From Gemmatimonadota bacterium (GTDB taxonomy: Bacteria; Gemmatimonadota; Gemmatimonadetes; Gemmatimonadales; GWC2-71-9): a stretch of 9,306 nucleotides of DNA. Positions 1-4,969 of this stretch are shown here, one piece after another. A program made the translations under genes and the position numbers. How positions within the stretch are numbered: position 1 is the first letter of the stretch; each line of letters begins with the position of its first letter. The notes below the pieces were generated by a model. That model saw nothing but the letters and a program-made list of their open reading frames with translations, had not been told where the DNA came from and did no database searches. Location: positions 1-9,306 of the forward strand of contig QHTW01000085.1 of the NCBI GenBank assembly GCA_003220955.1. The letters are read 5' to 3'.

Positions 1-1
1 C

Positions 2-358
2 AAGGGCGGCAAGAAGCGGGGCGTCGATGACAGCGTGTACGGCCTGCTCGGCGTCCACCCCAACGGCGGTCCGCGCCCGGCGGAGATTCTGCAGCGGCTC
101 GTGCTGGGCATCGTGAACGAAGCGGCGCGAGCACTGGGCGAGGGCGTCGCCCACAGCGCGCGGGACGGCGACATCGGCGCGATCTTCGGGTTCGGCTTTC
201 CGCCATTCCGCGGTGGCCCGCTCCGGTACGCGGATGACCTCGGCGCGGAGCGCGTGGTCAGCGATCTCGAGCGCCTCGCCGAGCGCCATGGTGTCCGCTT
301 CGCGCCATCAGAGGCGCTGCAGGAGCATGCCCGCCAGGGAACAAAGTTCTACGGCTGA
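2..358 (+). CDS. fadJ: 3-hydroxyacyl-CoA dehydrogenase / enoyl-CoA hydratase (FadJ/FadB-type), C-terminal part
   Basis: This is the last 118 codons of a fatty-acid beta-oxidation multifunctional protein. The reading frame is open from the window edge and its true start lies upstream. The run NEAARALGEGV followed by SARDGDIGAIFGFGFPPFRGG is the strongly conserved end of the C-terminal 3-hydroxyacyl-CoA dehydrogenase domain in FadJ and FadB. The protein ends in the usual basic Gly-Thr-Lys-Phe-Tyr tail. In full-length relatives the N-terminal half is an enoyl-CoA hydratase and the C-terminal half oxidises 3-hydroxyacyl-CoA with NAD+; only the latter is visible here. The in-frame GTG at 35 is internal. 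The stop codon overlaps the ATG of proline dehydrogenase (TGATG), so the two are probably translationally coupled. Choosing fadJ over fadB is a best guess, because the hydratase half is missing. Confidence 0.9.
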   Translation, partial: KGGKKRGVDDSVYGLLGVHPNGGPRPAEILQRLVLGIVNEAARALGEGVAHSARDGDIGAIFGFGFPPFRGGPLRYADDLGAERVVSDLERLAERHGVRFAPSEALQEHARQGTKFYG

Positions 359-1290
359 TGCTCCGCGCCGCTTTTCTCTGGTTGAGCGAGCAGCCCCGCA
401 TCTTTCGGTTCGTTCGCAAGAACCGCCTCGCGCGCAAGCTGGCGTCCCGGTTCGTCGCGGGCGAAACGATCGACGAAGCCATTACGACGCTGCGCGACCT
501 CAACAACAGCAATCTGTCCGCGTCGCTCGATCTGCTCGGCGAATCGGTGCTCCACGCCGATGAAGCGCAGCGTGCCTGCCGCACGTACCTCGATGTCCTC
601 GACCGCGTCCGAGCCACCAGCGCCAACGCGAACGTCTCGGTCAAGCTTACGCAAATGGGGCTCGACATCGACGAGCAGCTGTGCCTCGCCAACATGCGCG
701 CGATCATCGGGAAGGCAAAGCAGTTCGACTCCTTCGTGCGCATCGACATGGAGCAGTCCAGCTACACCGCCAAAACGATCGCGCTCTTCAAGGACGTCTT
801 CTATCCCCAGTTCGGGAATGCCGTGGGCGTGGTGCTCCAGTCGTACCTGCGGCGGACAACGGCCGACGTGCACACGATGATCGGTTTGGGTGCGCGCGTG
901 CGCCTCTGCAAGGGCGCGTACCAGGAGCCGGAGGACGTCGCCTTCCCGCAAAAACGGGACGTCGATGCCAACTTTATCGATTGCATGGAACAGTTGATGG
1001 AGCGCGGCAACTATCCGGGCATCGCGACGCACGATCAGAAAATCATCGACCATGCCAAGGCGTTCGCGAAGCAAAAGAAGCTTCCCCTCGAGCGATTCGA
1101 ATTTCAGATGCTGTACGGTGTGAGACGAGACCTCCAGTACCGGCTGCGGCGCGAAGGCTACAACATGCGCATCTACACGCCGTTTGGAACCCATTGGTAC
1201 CCGTATTTGATGCGCCGTCTCGCCGAGCGTCCCGCCAACATCGCGTTCATCACGTCGAGCATCCTCAAAGAGTGGACGACACGACGCTAG
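358..1290 (+). CDS. Proline dehydrogenase (monofunctional PRODH)
   Basis: A 310-residue FAD-dependent proline dehydrogenase, which oxidises L-proline to delta-1-pyrroline-5-carboxylate and passes electrons to the quinone pool. The length fits the monofunctional type rather than the long fused PutA. Beta/alpha-barrel motifs appear in order: VSVKLTQMGL at 93-102, RIDMEQSSYT at 128-137, RLCKGAYQEP at 182-191 (Lys185), IATHDQ at 222-227, FEFQMLYGVRRDLQ at 248-261, and the substrate-binding segment YPYLMRRLAERPAN near 281-294. The last carries the conserved Tyr and Arg-Arg pair (Tyr283, Arg286, Arg287) that grips proline carboxylate in known PRODHs. No signal peptide is visible; the protein is probably peripheral at the inner membrane. 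The start is the ATG overlapping the fadJ-type stop. The next gene overlaps its 3' end by 19 bp. The partner P5C dehydrogenase is not in the window. Confidence 0.93.
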   Translation: MLRAAFLWLSEQPRIFRFVRKNRLARKLASRFVAGETIDEAITTLRDLNNSNLSASLDLLGESVLHADEAQRACRTYLDVLDRVRATSANANVSVKLTQMGLDIDEQLCLANMRAIIGKAKQFDSFVRIDMEQSSYTAKTIALFKDVFYPQFGNAVGVVLQSYLRRTTADVHTMIGLGARVRLCKGAYQEPEDVAFPQKRDVDANFIDCMEQLMERGNYPGIATHDQKIIDHAKAFAKQKKLPLERFEFQMLYGVRRDLQYRLRREGYNMRIYTPFGTHWYPYLMRRLAERPANIAFITSSILKEWTTRR

Positions 1291-1574
1291 GCGGTTACGA
1301 GCAAGTGCATGGGCGTCCGCCGGCGTTCGGCGCGCCGGATGGCCAGGCCTACTCCGTCGCGACGTTCGCCGACGATACGGGATCCGACGGCCCATACGGC
1401 GCTGCGCTCTTGTTCGTGCGCTGGGGCGAAGGGGAGCGCCCGGTTGGACACCTCGAGACCGATTACCTAGCCTTTGGCGCGACGCCCGACGAAGCGCTGG
1501 CGCCGGTGCTGGCGTTGACCCTGGAGCAGGTCAAGGCGTACCTCGACCAATGCGTCGCCCGGAGCACGGCGTGA
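1272..1574 (+). CDS. Uncharacterised 100-aa protein
   Basis: A short soluble protein in a third frame, lying between proline dehydrogenase and rsgA. I do not recognise a characterised family. The segment GGYEQVHGRPPAFGAPDGQAYS leads into an acidic stretch, then GAALLFVRWGEGERPVGHLETDYLAFG, then a predicted amphipathic C-terminal helix (about residues 72-95). The mix of strand-like and helix-like segments suggests a small alpha/beta domain. It has no signal peptide, membrane segment or cysteine cluster (one Cys, near 94). The start is uncertain. GTG at 1272 overlaps proline dehydrogenase by 19 bp and lacks a well-spaced Shine-Dalgarno; an alternative GTG at 1305 would remove 11 residues and the overlap. 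The stop TGA sits inside the GTGA that may start rsgA. Its place in a coupled run argues that it is a real gene, but not for a particular function. Confidence 0.75.
   Translation: MDDTTLGGYEQVHGRPPAFGAPDGQAYSVATFADDTGSDGPYGAALLFVRWGEGERPVGHLETDYLAFGATPDEALAPVLALTLEQVKAYLDQCVARSTA
1561..1564 (+). promoter_or_regulatory. Shine-Dalgarno deciding the rsgA start
   Basis: GGAG ends six bases before the GTG at 1571 and lies inside the last codons of the 100-aa gene. This favours GTG 1571 over ATG 1550 and implies that rsgA translation is coupled to the gene before it. Confidence 0.55.
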
Positions 1575-2497
1575 CCCTCACGAACGGTGTGGTCCTCGCG
1601 CGCGCGGCCGGCGGGTACCGGGTTCACACCGACGCCGGCGAGATCACCGCCACGCTGCGGGGCAAACTCAAGTACCAGGACTCCGACCGTGTCGTTCCGG
1701 GGGACGTCGTCGTCCTCGAGGGCTCGACCATTGCCGAGATCCGGCCGCGCCGCTCGGTGCTGGCGCGGCGCGCGGCGCAAGGCAGCAGCGGAGCCGGTCC
1801 GCGGCGCGCACAGCCGGTCGCGGCCAATGTGGATCAGGTGATCGTAGTGACCTCCGCCCGTGATCCGGAGCCGAGCCCCAGAATGATCGACCGCTTCCTC
1901 GTCATTGCGGAAGCGAACGGCCTTCCAGCGGCGGTGGTGCTCAACAAGATCGAGCTCGACCGCGCGATCGAGGAGACCCTGGCGCGCCGCTTCAAGACCG
2001 CCGGCTATCAACTGCTCGGAACGTCGGTGAAGGCCGATGAAGGCCTCCCCGCGCTACGCGACTTGCTGCGGGGCCGGCACTCGGTCTTTACGGGCGCGTC
2101 GGGCGCGGGCAAGTCGAGTCTGCTCAATGCCCTCGAGCCGGGGCTCAAGCTGCGTGTCGGCGCGATCAGCGAAAAGTGGCGGACTGGCAAACACACCACC
2201 ACCGCCGCAGAGCTGGTGCCCGTTGCCGGCGTCGGATACGTCGTCGATACGCCGGGCCTCCGCGAGATCGGCGCCTGGGGCATCGATCCCAACGAGCTGG
2301 GTGCCTGCTTTCCGGAATTCCGTCCGTACCTCGATCAGTGCCGCTTCGACAACTGCCGCCACCTTGCTGAGCCGGGCTGCGCCGTGCGCGGCGCGCCGGC
2401 CGGGGCGATCGATCCCGACCGGCTGCTCTCGTACGAGCGGATCTACGAGGAGATCAGCGAGCCTTCCTGGTCCAGCGGCCGGCGTCGCGGGAGGTGA
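1571..2497 (+). CDS. rsgA: Small ribosomal subunit biogenesis GTPase RsgA
   Basis: RsgA is a circularly permuted GTPase that binds the late 30S subunit near the decoding centre and hydrolyses GTP to help finish assembly. Numbering from the GTG at 1571 (308 residues): an N-terminal OB-fold-like region (about 1-60), the G4 motif NKIE at 125, then the P-loop GASGAGKSS from Gly175, a Thr-rich G2 region (GKHTTTAAEL), and G3 DTPG at Asp226. G4 preceding G1 and G3 is the hallmark of the family. A zinc site follows: Cys257-x4-Cys262-x-His264-x5-Cys270. Start choice: GTG 1571 has GGAG at 1561-1564 six bases upstream and makes a GTGA overlap with the preceding stop. An upstream ATG at 1550 in the same frame adds seven residues but has only a distant AAGG. 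The 3' end overlaps the opposite-strand mazG-like gene by 44 bp. Confidence 0.95.
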   Translation: MTLTNGVVLARAAGGYRVHTDAGEITATLRGKLKYQDSDRVVPGDVVVLEGSTIAEIRPRRSVLARRAAQGSSGAGPRRAQPVAANVDQVIVVTSARDPEPSPRMIDRFLVIAEANGLPAAVVLNKIELDRAIEETLARRFKTAGYQLLGTSVKADEGLPALRDLLRGRHSVFTGASGAGKSSLLNALEPGLKLRVGAISEKWRTGKHTTTAAELVPVAGVGYVVDTPGLREIGAWGIDPNELGACFPEFRPYLDQCRFDNCRHLAEPGCAVRGAPAGAIDPDRLLSYERIYEEISEPSWSSGRRRGR

Positions 2498-2774
2498 CCT
2501 TGGCCATCATCTGGGTGAACGCGTCGTCGAGGTCGATGCGCTGCGAATTGGCGATGCAGATCACGACGAAGAGGATGTCGGCGAGCTCCATGGCCAGCGA
2601 GCCGGCCGGCTCATCGGGTTTCTTTTGCTTCGGACCGAACTGGTGATTGATCTCGCGAGCGAGCTCACCGACTTCCTCGGCGAGTCGCGCCACGTTGGCG
2701 AGCGGCGGGAAATAGCTCGCCTCGAACTGACTCACCCACTCATCCACGCGGTGCTGTGCATCACGGAAGCTCAT
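2454..2774 (-). CDS. MazG-like nucleotide pyrophosphohydrolase
   Basis: A 106-residue all-alpha NTP pyrophosphohydrolase of the small MazG-like (YpjD / RS21-C6-type) group, which hydrolyses nucleoside triphosphates to monophosphate plus pyrophosphate and may clean non-canonical nucleotides from the pool. The Mg2+ site is intact: EExxE at Glu33/Glu34/Glu37 (LAEEVGELAREI) and ExxD at Glu63/Asp66 (AMELADILF). The ending, IDLDDAFTQMMAKVTSRDAGRW, is also typical. Its length suits a single-domain member that works as a homodimer or tetramer. The start ATG (complement of 2772-2774) has GAGGT on the minus strand at 2780-2784, six bases away and inside the first codons of the divergent DUF1015 gene. 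The 3' end overlaps rsgA by 44 bp in convergent orientation. The substrate cannot be read from the sequence. Confidence 0.9.
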   Translation of the reverse strand: MSFRDAQHRVDEWVSQFEASYFPPLANVARLAEEVGELAREINHQFGPKQKKPDEPAGSLAMELADILFVVICIANSQRIDLDDAFTQMMAKVTSRDAGRWTRKAR

Positions 2775-4005
2775 GACTGACCTCGTCGCGCCCTTTCGGG
2801 GTGAGCGATACGCCGCCGTCGATCGGCTCAGCTCTTTGATCGCGCCGCCCTATGATGTGATCGATCCGGCTGAGCGCGCGCGTTATGCGGCATTGGACCC
2901 GGACAATATCGTGCACATCATGCTCCCGGAAGCGCCGCCGGGAGCCGCCGACGACGCGCGCTACCGCGTCGCCGCGGAACAGCTCGTCGCTTGGCGCCGC
3001 GCCAGTGTGCTGCGGCGCGATCCGGAGCCCGCACTCTACGTTCTCGCGCAGGACTTCACACTGCCGACGGGCGAGCGCCGCACCAGGCGCGGCGTGTTCG
3101 CCGCCGTCGCCGCCGAAGGGTACGAACCGCGCCGCATTCGGCCCCACGAGCGCACGCATGCGGGACCAAAAGCCGATCGGCTGGCGCTCATGCGCGCGAC
3201 GGCGACCAACATCGAGTCGATCTTTCTGCTCGCGCCCGATCGCGATCGTGCGCTTGCCAAGTCGCTCGCAGCAGTCACCGATGATAAGCCCGATGCCACC
3301 GCGGACCTCAACGGCGTGGGGATCCGCCTCTGGATCGTTCACAACGAGTCCCGAATCCCTATTCCCGAATCCCCACTCTACATCGCCGACGGGCACCATC
3401 GCTACGAAACGGCGAGCGCTTACGCGCAGGAGAACCCTGCCGCCGACCGCGTGCTCGCGCTGATCGTATCCGCGCAGGATCCGGGACTCGCGGTTCTGCC
3501 CACGCACCGCGTGATCTTCGGGCCCGGCCGCGAGTTGGACCGCTTGTTGCCGCGCTGGAGGGAATGGTTCGATGTTCAGCCGATCACCGGCGGCCGGGAC
3601 CCGTTGACGACGCTTGCCTCGATGGGGCGAGACCGCACCGCCTGTCTCGTCGCTGATCGCTCGCGGATCCTCGCGCTGCTGCTCAAACCCGGCGCGCTTC
3701 CCGATCGACTGCCGAGCCTGGCGCAAAGCACCGCGGTTCGCGATCTCGACGTCGCGCGGATCGAATCGCTGGTCGTCAAGGAGATTCTTTCGGCCGGGAC
3801 GTCGACGCCAATCATCCGCTACGTTGCCGATGGCACCGAGGCACTCGGCATGGTCCAGCGCGGCGGCGCGGCCGTGGCGGTGCTGCTCAATCCCGCGAAG
3901 GTGGAACAGGTGTTTGCGGTGGCGGATGCGGGAGACGTGATGCCGCCGAAGTCCACGTACTTCGTGCCGAAAGTGCCGAGCGGGTTAGTCTTGCGGCCTG
4001 TCTAG
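2773..4005 (+). CDS. DUF1015 family protein
   Basis: A 410-residue soluble protein of the DUF1015 family (COG4198-type), sometimes described as related to ParB-like domains; I know of no secure biochemical role. Family signatures are clear: an opening APFRGERY, APPYDVI at 24-30, PHERTHAGPKADRL around 124-136, ATNIESIFLLAPD around 144-156, and the diagnostic IADGHHRYETA at 204-214, whose Asp and His-His-Arg are the likely functional residues. A C-terminal VMPPKSTYFVPKVPSGLVLRP ending is also typical. The ATG shares two bases with the divergent mazG-like ATG (CATG). A GGAAG at 2765-2769 lies only three bases before the start, so initiation may be weak or the site used differently. Residues 191-200 are encoded by a heptamer repeat and replace what I recall as a longer, non-repetitive linker in relatives. 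The stop touches an octamer repeat at 4005. Confidence 0.9.
   Translation: MTDLVAPFRGERYAAVDRLSSLIAPPYDVIDPAERARYAALDPDNIVHIMLPEAPPGAADDARYRVAAEQLVAWRRASVLRRDPEPALYVLAQDFTLPTGERRTRRGVFAAVAAEGYEPRRIRPHERTHAGPKADRLALMRATATNIESIFLLAPDRDRALAKSLAAVTDDKPDATADLNGVGIRLWIVHNESRIPIPESPLYIADGHHRYETASAYAQENPAADRVLALIVSAQDPGLAVLPTHRVIFGPGRELDRLLPRWREWFDVQPITGGRDPLTTLASMGRDRTACLVADRSRILALLLKPGALPDRLPSLAQSTAVRDLDVARIESLVVKEILSAGTSTPIIRYVADGTEALGMVQRGGAAVAVLLNPAKVEQVFAVADAGDVMPPKSTYFVPKVPSGLVLRPV
2780..2784 (-). promoter_or_regulatory. Shine-Dalgarno of the mazG-like gene, inside the DUF1015 gene
   Basis: ACCTC on the plus strand reads GAGGT on the minus strand, six bases before the mazG-like ATG. It falls in codons 3 and 4 of the divergent DUF1015 gene, so those codons carry two constraints. 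It also supports the assigned mazG-like start. Confidence 0.6.
3346..3373 (+). repeat. Four tandem GAATCCC-type heptamers inside the DUF1015 gene
   Basis: Four heptamers in a row: GAGTCCC, GAATCCC, TATTCCC and GAATCCC, the second and fourth identical. They encode residues Glu192 to Pro198 and on into Glu199-Ser200, just before the conserved IADGHHRYET motif. The unit is not a multiple of three, so adding or losing one unit would shift the frame; three units (21 bp) would add seven residues in frame. Confidence 0.7.
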
Positions 4006-4029
4006 TCGGACAGCCGGAAGGTCGGACCG
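4005..4029 (+). repeat. Octamer-based intergenic repeat, left copy
   Basis: Degenerate octamers of the TCGGACNG type run from the DUF1015 stop codon towards the next gene: TCGGACAG, then CCGGAAGG, then TCGGACCG, with a weaker TTGGGCGG continuing to 4037. The 25 bases at 4005-4029 match the reverse complement of 4644-4668 at 22 positions. The two copies keep the same order of octamer variants (ending ACAG, AAGG, ACCG), so they descend from one longer unit and not just from a shared octamer. Confidence 0.75.
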
Positions 4030-4045
4030 TTGGGCGGTCAATCTT

Positions 4046-4050
4046 GGAGG
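4046..4050 (+). promoter_or_regulatory. Shine-Dalgarno of the PfpI-family gene
   Basis: GGAGG lies four bases before the ATG at 4055, a strong match that fixes the start of the broken gene and shows that its translation signals are intact. Confidence 0.7.
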
Positions 4051-4054
4051 TAGT

Positions 4055-4584
4055 ATGTCGCTACAAGGAAAGCGGATTCTCTTTCTCGCTGGTCCGTTGT
4101 ACGAAGATCTTGAGCTATGGTATCCGAAAATCCGACTCGAGGAGGAAGGGGCGACGACAATCGTCGCTGGGATTGGCGAGAAGACATATCAGGGCAGCGA
4201 GGATATCCCGTCACTGTCGACTCCCAGGTGGATCAAATCGATTCCGGGGATTTTGATGGACTCGTCATCCCGGGAGGCTTCGCTCCTGATCAGCTCCGGC
4301 GCCTCGAAAATGTCCTACAGTTGACTCGGCAGATCTACCAAGCCGGTAAACCGGTCGCTTTCATATGTCATGCCGGCTGGGTGCCCATCTCCGCCAAGAT
4401 CCTGAAGGGGAAACGGGCGACCAGCGTTCGTGCCATCAAGGACGACATGGAAAACGCAGGCGTGCTATGGGAGGACAGTGCTGTCGTAGTCGATCGTAAC
4501 CTGATCTCGTCGCGAACGCCCGCAGACTTGCCGCAGTTCTGTCGTGCTCTCATTCAAGCACTCGAGCGAGGGCCGCACGACTGA
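4055..4584 (+). pseudogene. DJ-1/PfpI family (type 1 glutamine amidotransferase-like) protein, frameshifted
   Basis: Two overlapping frames together encode one DJ-1/PfpI-family protein of about 176 residues, normal for the PfpI/YhbO group of proteases, deglycases or stress proteins. Frame 4055 gives the N-terminus: KRILFLAGPLYEDLELWYPK (with the family's conserved early Glu), then EEEGATTIVAGIGEKTYQG. Homology then moves to the frame 4198-4584: GYPVTVDSQVDQI, DFDGLVIPGGFAPDQLRR, the nucleophile elbow AFICHAGW with Cys and His, GKRATSVRAIKDDMENAG, and SSRTPADLPQFCRAL. Adding one A beside 4196 would read ...TYQG-K-R-GYPV..., which fits the family exactly. So this looks like a single-base deletion in an AA pair, either a genuine mutation or an assembly error. 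As written, the first frame ends at 4324 with 89 residues and no catalytic Cys. The gene has its own GGAGG at 4046-4050. GC is about 56-57% (hand count, 4081-4560), below its neighbours, and repeat copies flank it. Confidence 0.85.
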
Positions 4585-4643
4585 GCGTTGATCGATCACG
4601 TTAACCATCACAGCAATGCGGCCGACATCCAAAACCCGCCGTG
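4585..4643. other. Intergenic stretch after the PfpI-family gene
   Basis: Fifty-nine bases between the PfpI stop and the right repeat copy. I see no ORF, no GC-rich hairpin followed by a T run, and no recognisable promoter. It is less GC-rich than the coding DNA around it. Confidence 0.5.
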
Positions 4644-4676
4644 CGGTCAGACCTTCAGACTGTCCGACGGTCCGAC
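4644..4676 (-). repeat. Octamer-based intergenic repeat, right (inverted) copy
   Basis: Read on the minus strand this is a run of octamers: TCGGACCG, TCGGACAG, TCTGAAGG and TCTGACCG. Bases 4644-4668 are the inverted counterpart of 4005-4029 (22 of 25 identical), and one extra octamer extends to 4676. Together the copies bracket the PfpI-family gene in opposite orientation over about 670 bp. Confidence 0.75.
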
Positions 4677-4681
4677 GCTCC

Positions 4682-4687
4682 TATAGT
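4682..4687 (+). promoter_or_regulatory. Putative -10 element (TATAGT) for a near-leaderless transcript
   Basis: TATAGT ends eight bases before the ATG at 4696. A start site at the usual distance of about seven bases would fall at 4694-4696, giving an mRNA with almost no leader. That agrees with the lack of any Shine-Dalgarno before this ATG. No good -35 hexamer is seen at 16-18 bp; the repeat occupies that position. Confidence 0.4.
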
Positions 4688-4695
4688 TTCTGCGC

Positions 4696-4959
4696 ATGAG
4701 TCCGCGGCCTCGTCAGCAAATTCTCGACAACCTCGATTCCGTGTATCGAGAGGCGTACGAGCGCGCCAAGACGGCAAAGGATGATCGCCGCATGGCCGAT
4801 CTCGACGCGGCTTATCAACGCGAACAGCTGCTGCTCGAAGTGCTGCTCGATATCCGCGATGGGCTGAGCGCTCCCGCCAAGCCGAAGCCGCCGTCCGATC
4901 CGGGAGCCAACCCGCTCGCGACCATCGATACGATCCGTCGAATCACCAAGCTCCGTTAG
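4696..4959 (+). CDS. Uncharacterised 87-aa helical protein
   Basis: A small, charged, soluble protein that I do not recognise. Residues about 5-56 form a long, likely helical and possibly coiled-coil segment rich in Arg, Glu, Asp and Leu (for example REQLLLEVLLDIRDGL at 42-57). A proline-rich linker (AKPKPPSDPG, 61-70) follows, then a short basic helix ending TIRRITKLR. No signal peptide, membrane segment or cysteine is present. The ATG has no Shine-Dalgarno; a TATAGT at 4682-4687 suggests a leaderless start. Its stop codon lies within the strong Shine-Dalgarno of the amidohydrolase, so the two are very probably one transcription unit with coupled translation. A role linked to the amidohydrolase can only be guessed. 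Confidence 0.75.
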   Translation: MSPRPRQQILDNLDSVYREAYERAKTAKDDRRMADLDAAYQREQLLLEVLLDIRDGLSAPAKPKPPSDPGANPLATIDTIRRITKLR

Positions 4960-4964
4960 GAGGT
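4958..4964 (+). promoter_or_regulatory. Strong Shine-Dalgarno overlapping the upstream stop codon
   Basis: AGGAGGT is a near-perfect anti-16S match five bases before the GTG at 4970, and it shares two bases with the TAG stop of the 87-aa gene. This fixes the amidohydrolase start and points to translational coupling. Confidence 0.7.
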
Positions 4965-4969
4965 ACCTC

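Noticed and set aside
349..1395. Long minus-strand open frame across proline dehydrogenase (348 codons)
   Set aside because: It mirrors a well-supported gene in high-GC DNA, is rich in Arg, His and Val without family motifs, and has no start signals.
2761..3726. Minus-strand frame antisense to the DUF1015 gene (321 codons)
   Set aside because: It overlaps a clear DUF1015 protein and the mazG-like start, and has no recognisable domain.
4190..4200. Programmed -1 frameshift site in the PfpI-family gene
   Set aside because: No X-XXY-YYZ slippery heptamer or clear downstream stem is visible where the frame must change; a deleted A explains it more simply.
4960..4969. Perfect 10-bp palindrome GAGGTACCTC just before the amidohydrolase GTG
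   Set aside because: It has no loop, so it cannot fold as a hairpin within one RNA, and half of it is explained by the Shine-Dalgarno; an operator is possible but unsupported.
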